A DNA stretch of 64,000 nt, from positions 50,517,385-50,581,384 of the forward strand of contig NC_088295.1 of the NCBI RefSeq assembly GCF_032854445.1, written 5' to 3'. Origin of the DNA: Liolophura sinensis (Eukaryota; Mollusca; Polyplacophora; Chitonida; Chitonidae). The notes beneath the pieces were generated by a model that was not told the origin of the DNA, did no database searches, and saw only the letters and a list, made by a program, of their open reading frames with translations. Of the stretch, positions 35,287-46,316 are shown one piece after another; the stretch's first letter is position 1; every line of letters starts with the position of its first letter. A program made the position numbers and the translations under genes.

Positions 35287-36250
35287 TGAACTGTTTTTAG
35301 CTGATCTGGCTTATCAATGCTGCACCAGTGAGTGTGATATTCCATCATAGGTTCTGTGTGTACGTATTAAATACCACAAATTTGCTGAATTCCTGACTTA
35401 TTAAACAAAAATGTTAGGGGTGGTGTCTTAAAAAGTACAGCATGTACCGGTATTGACCTGAAGGTTTACATGCATATAAAGCTCAATAACACAAGGGGAT
35501 GTTCCATCACTTATGCTCTGTGTGCATATTAATTTGGCCTAAAAAGAATATGTTGAGTTTCCGGCCAACCGAACCGACCCTATTTTTTCCTCCCGATTCT
35601 AATTATTTTATAAAATTATTTTATTTGAAAGTTTTGTCCCATTCCTTTGCCGTCTGATCTGTGTTGTGGAAATACGCGAATATCGCTTCGGTGAAGTCCG
35701 TAATATCCTCTCACTTCCGGAGAGAAAAGTCTCAGACTTTTAAAGAGCTGATACAAACACTTCATGATCCGGAAGTTTTCATCGGTGTCTTGTTCATGGT
35801 CCGTGGATCGACATAGTTTATCTTACAACTCCGGTGTTGTCAGCTGTCATTGTCTTCAACATACAGTTTATACACTTTAAGTGTACTTGCAACGACGCAC
35901 CTGAAAATACAGACGCATCAGAGGTTTAGAACGGCGTTTGATGTTCTGATGGACAAAGAAAAAAGGCTCCCTTCTGCAAAAGTTTCCAGGTACTGGTAGG
36001 CCCACACTATTTTATTCCTGAACATTTTAGACTTCATTCCTGTCCTCATCGTATCCACGCTTCTATCTGTTGCAGTTTTCTTGTCTAAGTGTCACCAGTT
36101 CACAAAATACTCGATTTCACCTTTTATTTATATATTGCTTTCGTTTGATTGAACATTTGGATCATGTTGTTCGAAAATTCATTTACTAGACTTACATTCT
36201 TGTGGTATTTTTAATTGATTTTTTTATTTTTTTTTTATTTTTTGTCTGTT
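35287..36250. other. no gene recognised; upstream region of a transposon-like pseudogene
   Basis: AT-rich sequence with a patch at about 35560-35610 (ccgaaccgaccctatttttt) that resembles ccaacctaccctaatttttt at about 39721. The two may be remnants of one element's edges. No coding segment is clear. Confidence 0.4.
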
Positions 36251-36254
36251 AAGC

Positions 36255-38815
36255 TGTGGGATGACCAGCGGAAAATTATCAGATAAGGACAGATTGTTTA
36301 ATGATGTAACTGAATTGGACAGACAAGAAGGATGTAGTTTCTCAAAACTGATTCAGAAGGTGGTTACATAACCCAGGTTTGTTCCAAGTTCTGCTCGTTT
36401 TTGTACACAAAAATTGTTTGTTAGCCTGTGTTTTTGTTTATTTCTCTTTATTCTTCTGAAGTCATCATCAGTTTCTGGTATCAAGTCGGGAATCTTTGCG
36501 TTCAATGTAGTCTGCCAGACAGATATTTTAACGTGCTGTTTAGATGCCTGATATGAACTTGCTATTTATATAGATTGATTTATTCATTCTCGGTGTACTT
36601 TGTTTGTTTTGTTTTATTTCAAGCTATACCTCTGCAGGGTTAGTGTCAATTTTAAGCGCCGAAAGAGTGATGAAGTAATTCATATGAGTAATTTCTACTA
36701 TACACTGGGCACATGTTGAGTTTTATATCGCAATTCTTGATTTTTTTGTTTTGCAGGTGCTCACCAATGCCTTATGGTATGTTACAAATCACCATGACAC
36801 CATCAGATGTGCCTCATTGAAGAGGAGTGAGATTTGTCCAGTTCCACCCATATTTGAGAAATTTCAGGGATTTGATGATACAAAAAGAAAGAAGGAAGAA
36901 AAATCCACCCTTGTCAAGCAATAACTTGAAAAGTCAAGCTGAGGCTCTTTACAGCATTTCCCTCAGACCCAGTGTATCAACTCCAGCATGGGCAGTTATG
37001 AATGCAGGAATAAAAAATCTGGCAAAGTGTTTTCAGTCGTATGCTCAATATTTACATATGCAACTAGAACAACAGACTAGAAGGCAAAAACTGGATCACC
37101 CAGTCAGGGAAGTTTCTGAAAATATCTCTGTGGAACATCGATCTGCAGCAGTTTATACTCCTGAAAAGAGATGACCTGCTTGATAAATCTGTTGAAGAAG
37201 CTGGACTGAATAAGCCGATAGCATTTGATGAAAGCCAACACTTGCTGTCACCACTTCAATCAAGTATGCAAAGACTCAGATACTTGGAACACCTTCAATT
37301 GTCTGTCCCAGTGAATCTGTTCAAGTATGCTCCCTGTGGCTCTCACACAACAGTGGCAGTTATTGTACAGGTCCAGCCAAAGTGAACTACAGAAGAAATT
37401 TTGACTGATACAGCCAGAGCCCTGTCACAGATCAAATCCCTGTTTCCAGTTTTTCACACTCGTCAAATGAAAGCCAATTTCCAACAGAAGTTCCAAAATG
37501 TTGCTTTTCTTTCACCTAGCATTGTTCAATTTCTTTACGAGGAGCTCCCTTTGGATGCCTCAGTCGCAGAACACCCAAACACTGGACAAAGACTGAGACT
37601 AATAATTTTGGAAGAGAAAGTTCTTCTGCCAGATCTAAGAAAACTCAATGGTGGACGCCCGTCAATAATGTTCGATACAGTTTGGGAAAAGTTATGAAGC
37701 ATTATCGAGCAGGTCACAGCAGCTGACGAAAGACGTCACAACGTCGGCCATCTTTCCCAGTGGATTTTATTGAAAGATTTGATACATCAAACCAAGGTCG
37801 TATGTCCAGAGGGAACAGAAATACCATCCTCTGCCCTGGTTCGCCTTCAGTTCACTCCAAGGAACGCCTATGTACACTCAGCTTTAAACTTCACAGGGGG
37901 TTTTGATGTTCAGTATAAAATACAGAGAAGGCAGTTGCGTGCCCATCATCCAGACGACCATTATTGCGCTGCTCTTTTGAAGTATATGAAATGTCTGTCT
38001 GTTCTTTGGGAGATCTGTGTGTTTTTGACAGCTGTGACGACAAGGCAAAGATTCCACTTGGGGAGCCAGCTTTACCACTGTCGACGCGGGTCAAGGCAAA
38101 AATACTCTGGCGCCAGTCAGTACCACAATATCTGCACTGGACCATGGTGTGAACCACAAAGGCACCAAACTTGGCACAGTGGAGTCGGCACCAAAGATTT
38201 TACTCAAGTTTTCAGATGGTGGAACAGATCAAAGAAATAATTTAGAAAGTGTAAAGTGCTCACTTATTTATCTGTTCACAAAGTTGGACTTATACATGCT
38301 CATTGGGGCAAGGTGTGCACCAGGACAAAGCTGGACAAATATGGCAGAACGCATCATGTCAATCTTAAATTTGGGCCTCCAGAATTGTGCTCTAGAGCAC
38401 GAAAACAGCTCTCAAGAAATGGAAGCGACAGTTGGTAGATGTGGAAATGTGAACGATATAAGGGACATAGAACACAATGTTTCGGGTCTGAAAGAAGCCT
38501 GGACAAACAGCACCAGGTCCTGTAAAGAAACTATAGAAGGTCGCTTTCACAGAAGCTGTCCTTCAAAGGGAAGCCTATCAATGTTCAGCAGCCTGTAGAA
38601 GATGCTGCAATTCAAGAGGCTAAACTGCATGTTGAGGGTTTGTTCCCAAGACTAAATGCTTCAAAAGTGTTGTTTCTGCGGGACAGATAAAGGAACAGTA
38701 GACACTGAGCTTAAGAAACAATACAAGACAGTTTTACCCGTGTGTGCAGCGTGTTCAGCTCTGGAGCATGAGGCTCCTTGTTTAAGGTCCTATGGCAAGC
38801 ATGTGTGACATGACT
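36255..38815 (+). pseudogene. decayed multi-exon transposon-like gene (uncharacterised invertebrate family)
   Basis: Fragments of one protein follow each other in shifting frames: ELDRQEGCSFSKLIQK up to about 36359, then an intron (gtggtt...ttgcag), then VLTNALWYVTNHHDTIRC from 36757. Next come DDLLDKSVEEAGL...FKYAPCGSH (about 37172-37383), NTGQRLRLIILEEKVLLPDL (to 37697), SALNFTGGFDVQYKIQRRQL, DDKAKIPLGEPALPLSTR (about 38036) and ARCAPGQSWTNMAERIMSIL (about 38310-38370). The last motif recalls a family of transposon-like proteins common in corals and molluscs. Many stops and frameshifts are present. An AATAAA lies at 38865-38870. Confidence 0.6.
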
Positions 38816-39034
38816 TTACCGAAGTTAAAGTCTTGCTAAATGCTGGGCATTAAAATGTATGTCAAATAAAATGTATAAATAATGTAAAGAATTTTGTTTC
38901 CTCTGAATTCTCAGTTTTGGAGCCAGTGATCTAGTGGGTATCACAAAAGATTGCTGATCTGGGTTAGATTTCCATAGGATTGCAGGGAATTTCCTCATTT
39001 CACTGCAGGTAGTTGAGTGGTTAATTTTAAGGGT

Positions 39035-39150
39035 CTGCTAGCAACCTGCGGATGGTCGTGGGTTGAGCCCGGTTTCGTCCCACGCTGATGCTTGCTGCCG
39101 TCGTATGAGTGAAATATTCTTGTACGGCACAAAACACCAATTAAATAAAT
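39035..39150 (+). mobile_element. SINE fragment, plus orientation
   Basis: It matches the SINE body from agcaacctgcggatggtcgt to the tail acaaaacaccaattaaataa, with an internal deletion. The head is missing. Confidence 0.8.
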
Positions 39151-39954
39151 TTCAAGGGGTCTTGGTGTCAAGTGGACAATGACGCTATTAGAGAAAGAGG
39201 CTTTATTTTTTTGGAGACCTGCCCTTCACCACTGTATAATTCAAATGGGGGAGGTGTTACAGACTTGCCAATGATCAGTGGTTTTGTATTAATGTGACTG
39301 GCTCGGGTAACGGTAGATCCTGGATTAATCCTGGGTTGGGTCACAACCAAGACTTTAAAAGAGGGAGTTATAACTTCCTCGCTTGGTATTCAGCGTGAAA
39401 GGGATGGCGCAACGACTGTTTGACCCATATCAGTGTAATAGCTTGGGCTTGCCTTCGGTAAGTCGTCTCAGGGTAGCAGCACTAGTCAAAAGAGGGGTGG
39501 AAATCCGTCCTGCAACAAGGAGGCACATTACATACACCTTAACGATTCCTTCATCATCATAAGACTGAAAAATTGTTGAGTACGACGTTAAACCCCAAGC
39601 ACGCACGCACTCACTGTATTTAAGTGAAATACCCTTGACTACAGCATAAAACAAGTTAGATTTATCAGTTCCCATTTGCCTGTACGCCTTCCGCTGAGAT
39701 GTAAAAAAAAAAAAAAATCCCTACCAACCTACCCTAATTTTTTGAACCCATGTTACCGGAAACACAACATATTTTTTTTGGGCCTTACCGTAAATTACCA
39801 AATTCTCAACTTTACTTTATGTATTGAAATGAAGTTTTGCATTCTTGTGCTTTTAAAGGCCAGCTTTGTGGTAGCCTTTCAAAGCTTTTTTTTTAACTTG
39901 AACTGGGCATCTCTGAGGCGTAAATACGCCTTTTATCTGGAGCGCTGCAGTTCA

Positions 39955-40310
39955 CGATTTGCATATTAAACACTGTGACAAGTTTGTGCACAAACTCCCC
40001 ACAGTGACATCTTACCACAGCAATGATTTTCATCTATTAACAATGAAATCATTGCTCTGCAATCTTTCGTCACTCCCATAAAAGGTCATATTTGTGGGGT
40101 AAAATTTTGGCCTTTCTCGTTCATTTAATGACAAGATTTTAGCACTAACTTATTAGAGAATAATGTCTGTGTATGACAATGTCATTCTGCTTTACTTTGG
40201 TTTAGAGGTCAGTATTTGAATGTATCAGCGGAAGTTACTGTGATATAGTCTTGCGAACTGCTCATCAATCAGGTGAGCTACCGGTGTTCTCAGAATGCCT
40301 TTTTAGAAAA
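39955..40310 (+). repeat. diverged duplicated block, copy 1
   Basis: It shares ordered similarity with 41150-41475: gatttgcatat, ccccacagtg, cactgctctgcaatc-like, taatgtctgtgtatgaca, tttggtttagaggtcagtat and cggtgttctcagaatgc. No open frame is conserved. Confidence 0.8.
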
Positions 40311-41149
40311 ATAAATCAAAGCTGAGTGGCTAGGACCCTCAAATATCAATTTCTGGCCAATAACTTGGAGAGGAGATGGGAGTCAGTACAAGACTGAAGG
40401 CTTGTCCAAAGAGGGATTCCATGAACTCCTGCTAAACTGCAGTGATACAGTTTCATGCAGTCAGACCACGAAGCTTCCATGTTGAGTACATGTAGATGAG
40501 GGGTCATCAGTGACTGTAGCCTGTGATAATTATCAAATAGAAGTTTTGGATGATTTTGCATAGATTGGATATGGATTGAAATAGATGCATACACATGTAT
40601 TAATGTATAGTCAGCTTTACCAAGTTATTCATGTTGTGTGATCGCAGTAATACATTGGAGGCTACCAAGCTTGCCCCATGAATAACTTTTTACTTGGCAA
40701 AGCTGGAAGTACATTTTATTCATATACATCAATTTCAATTGAGCGCCAATCAGCAATGTAACAATACAAAAAATTGTCTACAATACTGAAATAGCGGCGA
40801 CCTATAAAAGCTAATCGTAAATGTATGTGGTCAAAGCCTAGTGAACATAAGGATTTGAACTTGGTTGAAACTGCAAGGCGTTGAGTGGTGGATTTAGTTC
40901 TGAAGATAAGTGAAAAGAAAAACAATACATCGTGCTAAGATGCCTATGCTCTGGCAATACCAGATTGGCATTACCGTACATTTACTGCCTTGATTGTTGA
41001 CAGAAAGCTGGTTCCGTGTATTGTTTTATGTTGCAGTCATTACCTGATGACTTGGTACTTTGATTCAGTCTTACACGAAGCACTTCTATTAAGCAGATGC
41101 AGATGAGAAGCCTTTGTTTTGAAAATGTTGTTTAGAGCTAGTCATTGGT

Positions 41150-41475
41150 AGCGATTTGCATATCAGAGAGCATGAAAGCCTAAATTTGTGGACTAAATCC
41201 CCACAGTGTCTTTCCACCACCATGATTTACATCTCCATAACACATGAAGTCACTGCTCTGCAATCCTTACGAATACCTTGTGACAGTAGAATAATTTTGA
41301 CCTTCCTTATTTATTTAATGGCAAGATCTTAGAACTATATAATAGGATAATATCTGTGTATGACAGTGTCAATCGTTCTACTTTTTTGGTTTAGAGGTCA
41401 ATATTTGAATGTATCACATGACTAGAGCATTATGTTTTACAAACAGCTGAAACCTGCGATCTATCGGTGTTCTCT
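41150..41475 (+). repeat. diverged duplicated block, copy 2
   Basis: Second copy of 39955-40310, about 1.2 kb downstream in the same orientation, with many substitutions and indels. Confidence 0.8.
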
Positions 41476-42101
41476 GAATGCAGTGTTAAATTTTAGCTCA
41501 CCTGTATAGCTGGAGCTTGTGTCAGAGTGTTTGTGTACAGTATATATGGTAATTTTATAGTAATATGGATAGTTTTTTGACTATGCTTATGTACTGTGTA
41601 ATTTTGTCATTGAATTACTTATGTGGATGTAGCAATTTCTAAAATTCAGAGAAAGGATATTCAAAGATTTTTGCCTGATTTATTTGATTTGTGATTCAAC
41701 ATTGAATGTTCAGTCGTGGTCTATTCAATGTTCAGATAAATATTCCAGGCTGTATTAAAAAGCACTTCATGTATTGAGGTCAGGTTTTGCATACTTTTAA
41801 AATCCAATAACATAAAGAGGATGTTTATTCATGGCTTCGTCTCTTGTATGGAGTATAATGTAGTAAGTCGGTCAATGTTCATTAAAGATCGTGTGTATTT
41901 TGTGAAAATTGGTGTTGATTCTATCAATGGACATATACATACACTGTATATGTATTTAAAATTGCAGTTTATATTAAGTACATGCAACAGGACTGCTGAT
42001 TATCAGTGTAATTACCTGCTGGAGTTTCGTGCAATTTTAATCTCGATTCAAAATTGAATTAACTCATCATGTTTTTTTTTTTTTGTTCCCCCTTAGTAAC
42101 T

Positions 42102-45100
42102 ATGGATGGCAGTTCCCCAGAAACTGATGCAGCAACCCTGAACATGCCCACTAGCGCTGTTCCTTCTGGTGTGACAGAAGAGGACGTCACCATTACTGCC
42201 CTTGATGCAGATGTCAGAAGCTTGAGCAGCTCTCTCTTATGTGTGACTGACGATTTGCGGGTTGTCCGCTGCTCATCAGTTTGTGATGAGAAAATCCCCA
42301 AGACGCTCACAGATAAACCTCAGGTAGACAGTATATTCACAGATTATCTGTTCGACCCAAGACTGTCGCCTATTCGCCCTATTGAAGCTAAACCTCTGGG
42401 TGGTGACCATGGACAAGAGGAGAAATGCTGGCTGGAGGTGGGCGAGAAGACGTATGAGGAGCTGGTTTCGGGAATATCAGCCATGTGTGAAACTAACCAT
42501 GAAGATGACTCTGTGTTTGAGAAAGACTTGGATTTACCAGCCAAGCTTCACAGCAGCTGCACAGTTGTCTCTTCAACTCCTGATCTCGAAATGCTTAAGA
42601 AGGACAAATTCAAAACATTATTTGATGTCAAGGATAGTGAAAAATATCCAGGGCACAGACATTTACCATTTGCTGATGTGGACTTCTCTGGGAGAGGTTC
42701 AAGACGAGCTTCTGCAAGTTGTCCACCTAGTTTCATTGCATCTTCTTCGCACTCTGTCATCATTGGTCAGCCTGGTAGATTTAAGGATGTTGATGTGAGC
42801 AGAGTGACTGATACAGATGCTACCATATTGGAGGAAATCAGTGATACAGGACCGGATGTTTTGGGTTTGGATGAGTTCACCACCATTGTAGACTCAGAGG
42901 ATGAAGACATGTTACTTATGACTATTGATGAATGGCAAACTGTACTCCATAACTCCAAAGAATGTAGCAAAATCTTAGAAGGTAAACTTGCCAAAGAGAG
43001 TGTCAGTGAGGACATTGAAAAGGGGAAGAAGAGAAAACCTTCAGAAGCATTTGTCATAGATCTGCAAAAAAACTTTAATGAGGTCCAAGAGTTTATGGTC
43101 AGTGAAACTGTTCTGGATGTTGGAAAACAGATGAGCTCTTCTAATCTGAGTAAGAAACAGAAAACAGAAACTACATTGTGTGAAACTACAGCAGGTGAAG
43201 ATGATATACGAGCGATTGTAAGAAAACAAATTGCTGATATGGTCAGAGAAGTGTCCCAGATAAATGATGCAGAAAAGTTAAAGTTGACTGATGAATATTT
43301 ACAAAGGGAACAAACGGATGCTCCTCCAGAAGTTGCCTCATCAGATGCAGTAAAGCCTTCTCCAAAGAAATGTGTTTTCGGCAAAGAAGGAGAGACGACA
43401 ACCTCACAGGATTCTCACACAAGTGAGGACGACAGCCAGTACAAAGTGTCTTTACAAGTATTAGAAGATGACAGTAATGCTCGTGTTCACGCCAGTGAAT
43501 GCGCTGATTCACTACTAATACAACAGTCAGGATCTGTCAGCCTAGAAAGGCAACAGACAGGACAGGGAATCAAGGTTCTTCTTTCAAATGATCGAGCACC
43601 AGCCTCGTCCACACTTGTGCTGCCAGCTACTCCTACTACTGAAGTTTCAGTCATTCCTGTCTTATTTTCTCCTGGGGCAACAATACCCTGTTTGGATGTG
43701 TCTTTGCAGTCAATCCCTCTTCCGCCATCACCCAACAAGGACGCAGTCACTGGTTCTCACATGGATCAAGTGAATTCTATTGAAAGCACCAGCAATACTG
43801 TGTTGTCTGCTGTGCACAATGAAAGCACTTCAGGCTCTGCACCCATTCCAGTTATTGTCTCACCTGCCCAGAAACCTGAATTGAATGAAGAACAACCTAT
43901 TCTCCCTGACCCTTTTCAAAGTAACGCTCTTTCACCAGCTAACAAAACAAAGCCACCACCTAAGGCTTGTGGAAAGATTGTCGAATTGTCTGAACAAAAT
44001 GAGGAATGCAGAGGGAATAGTAATCTGGTTAATGAGGTAAGACCATCAGATCAGTCGAGCAGACAAGTCGGTACAGTAGACGTTTCAAATGAAAAGTCTA
44101 GGAAGACTCTCGGTGTACCTAACAAGCCTCTGTCTGAGCTTTCAAATTTACCACGCAAATCCGCTGAACAAAATTCAGGTTTTTTATCAGAGGATAAGGC
44201 AGCCCATATCCTACCCAAGGTTCAAAGTTCACCTCTTAAACAGATAGCAAATCTTGACATTGAAAATATAGTTGAAAAGTTGTCACCCCTAAAAAGAAAA
44301 GCCAGCCCAAGTAAGGTGGTTAGTTCAATTCTGAATGTGTCTAGTCAAAGAGCCAAAGTGTTCAAATCTAGTGATGATGCAGGTCATACTTTGACTACAG
44401 ATAAGACACAAGGACCCAAAATTATGAGCCCTGCATATAAAGTTGATACTGGCCCACACGTGTGTGCCAGCAAAGATTCATCTCCTAAAGTTACTTCTCT
44501 TATCTCATTAAGTACCTCAGTACTAACCAGTGCACTTTCAAAGCAGAGTTCAACTGATCTCAGAAACCTCGACCAGTCTGTTGACCCAAAAGGTAAGATT
44601 TCGACCTCCACTGCAACATCAGTTACTAAAGGTAGTCTTATTTCAACATCTCTAACTGAGCCTAAAACCGTTAATGCTGGCAAAATGGTAGCATCAAAAG
44701 TTAATGCTAGCACCTTGTCGGCTGTACTAGTAAAAACTAATGCTCTTTCTGTCAACAAACTCACTGCACCACTAACTTCATCTTTAGGGAAGGACCTCAT
44801 GCAGCCTTTAGCTCCAGTAAATTGTAACCTTGCTGGCAAAACGTCGGCAATTCCGGTATCTTCTACTTCAGGAAAAGGTGTCTTCAAGCGTAAAACCACC
44901 GTGAATAAGACACCAGTGTCGGCAGTTAAGACCTCTCTCATAACCTCAAACTTGGCAAAGAGTGACGGGCAAGTTACAAAGGTTGCGGATTCCGCAAAAT
45001 TAGTAGATGTAGGCTCTAGTCCAGATGTGGCAGAAAGTTCTTCTGATAAGCAGAAGAATTTTGAGCTAAATAAGGGCGAGCTTTCTTTCGCATCGGATAA

Positions 45101-46316
45101 AAAGAATGGTAAATCACTTTCTAGACAAACAGTAACCCGTAATCCTGATGCAATCTCTGGGGGTGCAACTAAAGCTGATAAGCTTTCCCCTGTAGCTTCT
45201 ACTGCGAAGGTTGTCTGTAAAACTGCTGATAAGATTACCTCTCAGCGCCAAATTAGTTTGGATAGTGCTATTCCGAAAAAAGGGTCTAAACCAACAATCC
45301 AACGGCAGGTTAGTTTAGACAATACCGTGGAGACGACAGTAGACAGGCCCACTTCCAGTCACCAGCTAAAATCGGTTGCTGTTGTGTCCAAAGCCGATGA
45401 ACTGGGTCCCCTAACAAGGAGTGCGCCTCAGTACTTGACAGAGGACAACGCACTTATTCAGCAGGTTAAAAAGCGCTGGGATTGCAAAGCCATACCATCT
45501 CCAGAAACCAATCTAACATGTGCAAACTACTGGAGAAGAAATCAAGCAACGGGCCTGCGGCCACGAAACGCATTACTTGAGGGAGATTTCCGATTCTCGC
45601 CATTAATAGAGAGAATGAAGTCAAAGCAACCGGTTCCACCGACTGCCGTGAGGAGCAATAAGCGAAAACGTCCGGACAATGACCTATACCTAAATCCATC
45701 GGACGGCTACATGTGGGACGGAAAGCGTGCCAGGTATGATCAGCATGTGGAATTTACCGGTGAAGTATCGGCCAGTATAAAGTTTCAAATCGAGAAGCTG
45801 GAGCAGAACTTTCGGGAGCGTTGTAGGGAGATTTTTTATCAAGAGGAAAGGATGAGAAATGAGTTGAGCCTGAAACATGAACTGCAGATGGAGAAGGTTT
45901 CCACTCAGCAGAGGGAGGAGATGGAGGCACTATACGTACGTAGCTATGACCACCGTACTCTTCATAGGTCCCTTATGTGGCTACGCCAGCAACATCAGCT
46001 CTATATAAATGAGTTGCATGATTTGTACTATTGTAACGTACAGAGACTTACAGAAGAGACGAAACAGCAGATTTCTCATGAAAGGAAAAACTATTTCGAG
46101 ATAGCTGAACAACTGGAACAACTAATGAACAAAGAGAAGACGAAATCTTATCAACACACTGGCCAAAATGTTACCTACAAAATGATCCATTTGGTGAAAG
46201 CCCCTTGTCGCTCAAACAACCAGAAAAAAAGCTGGGTTAAAGTTTATCTACCAGCGGACGTTGGATCGTCCATCATTCGGGAGGACCTTATATATGACGC
46301 ATTCTATGTGTACTAG
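42102..46316 (+). CDS. large Ser-rich protein with C-terminal coiled coil, family not recognised
   Basis: One uninterrupted exon encodes about 1,404 residues. I chose ATG 42102 because a pyrimidine tract and AG (ending 42096) directly precede it, so the upstream in-frame ATG at 42069 lies in an intron. The frame stays open from that acceptor, so upstream coding exons are possible. Residues 1-1170 are low-complexity, Ser/Thr/Lys-rich and probably disordered. Basic nuclear-localisation-like motifs are GKKRKPS (about 307), PLKRKASPSK (about 728), NKRKRPD (about 1187) and GKRARYD. Two close RQ(I/V)SLD motifs near 1050-1070 fit basophilic-kinase or 14-3-3 consensus. Residues about 1223-1350 form a long charged coiled coil, followed by a compact C-terminus ending DAFYVY. 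A nuclear role is inference. AATAAA lies at 46956-46961. Confidence 0.88.
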   Translation: MDGSSPETDAATLNMPTSAVPSGVTEEDVTITALDADVRSLSSSLLCVTDDLRVVRCSSVCDEKIPKTLTDKPQVDSIFTDYLFDPRLSPIRPIEAKPLGGDHGQEEKCWLEVGEKTYEELVSGISAMCETNHEDDSVFEKDLDLPAKLHSSCTVVSSTPDLEMLKKDKFKTLFDVKDSEKYPGHRHLPFADVDFSGRGSRRASASCPPSFIASSSHSVIIGQPGRFKDVDVSRVTDTDATILEEISDTGPDVLGLDEFTTIVDSEDEDMLLMTIDEWQTVLHNSKECSKILEGKLAKESVSEDIEKGKKRKPSEAFVIDLQKNFNEVQEFMVSETVLDVGKQMSSSNLSKKQKTETTLCETTAGEDDIRAIVRKQIADMVREVSQINDAEKLKLTDEYLQREQTDAPPEVASSDAVKPSPKKCVFGKEGETTTSQDSHTSEDDSQYKVSLQVLEDDSNARVHASECADSLLIQQSGSVSLERQQTGQGIKVLLSNDRAPASSTLVLPATPTTEVSVIPVLFSPGATIPCLDVSLQSIPLPPSPNKDAVTGSHMDQVNSIESTSNTVLSAVHNESTSGSAPIPVIVSPAQKPELNEEQPILPDPFQSNALSPANKTKPPPKACGKIVELSEQNEECRGNSNLVNEVRPSDQSSRQVGTVDVSNEKSRKTLGVPNKPLSELSNLPRKSAEQNSGFLSEDKAAHILPKVQSSPLKQIANLDIENIVEKLSPLKRKASPSKVVSSILNVSSQRAKVFKSSDDAGHTLTTDKTQGPKIMSPAYKVDTGPHVCASKDSSPKVTSLISLSTSVLTSALSKQSSTDLRNLDQSVDPKGKISTSTATSVTKGSLISTSLTEPKTVNAGKMVASKVNASTLSAVLVKTNALSVNKLTAPLTSSLGKDLMQPLAPVNCNLAGKTSAIPVSSTSGKGVFKRKTTVNKTPVSAVKTSLITSNLAKSDGQVTKVADSAKLVDVGSSPDVAESSSDKQKNFELNKGELSFASDKKNGKSLSRQTVTRNPDAISGGATKADKLSPVASTAKVVCKTADKITSQRQISLDSAIPKKGSKPTIQRQVSLDNTVETTVDRPTSSHQLKSVAVVSKADELGPLTRSAPQYLTEDNALIQQVKKRWDCKAIPSPETNLTCANYWRRNQATGLRPRNALLEGDFRFSPLIERMKSKQPVPPTAVRSNKRKRPDNDLYLNPSDGYMWDGKRARYDQHVEFTGEVSASIKFQIEKLEQNFRERCREIFYQEERMRNELSLKHELQMEKVSTQQREEMEALYVRSYDHRTLHRSLMWLRQQHQLYINELHDLYYCNVQRLTEETKQQISHERKNYFEIAEQLEQLMNKEKTKSYQHTGQNVTYKMIHLVKAPCRSNNQKKSWVKVYLPADVGSSIIREDLIYDAFYVY

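Larger units (their letters stand above)
38820..42060. other. non-coding interval upstream of the 1,404-aa gene
   Basis: It holds a SINE fragment, a poly-A tract at 39702-39716 and a pair of diverged duplicated blocks (listed separately). Untranslated or short 5' exons of the following gene may lie here, because a splice acceptor sits just before its ATG, but none can be fixed from sequence alone. Confidence 0.5.

Noticed and set aside
42069-42101. Upstream ATG giving an MFFFFC start for the 1,404-aa protein
   Set aside because: The codons are the pyrimidine tract and AG of a splice acceptor, so this ATG is probably intronic.
42767-44941. Minus-strand frames of 205 and 185 residues opposite the 1,404-aa gene
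   Set aside because: They are shadows of the Ser/Lys-rich coding strand with no features of their own.
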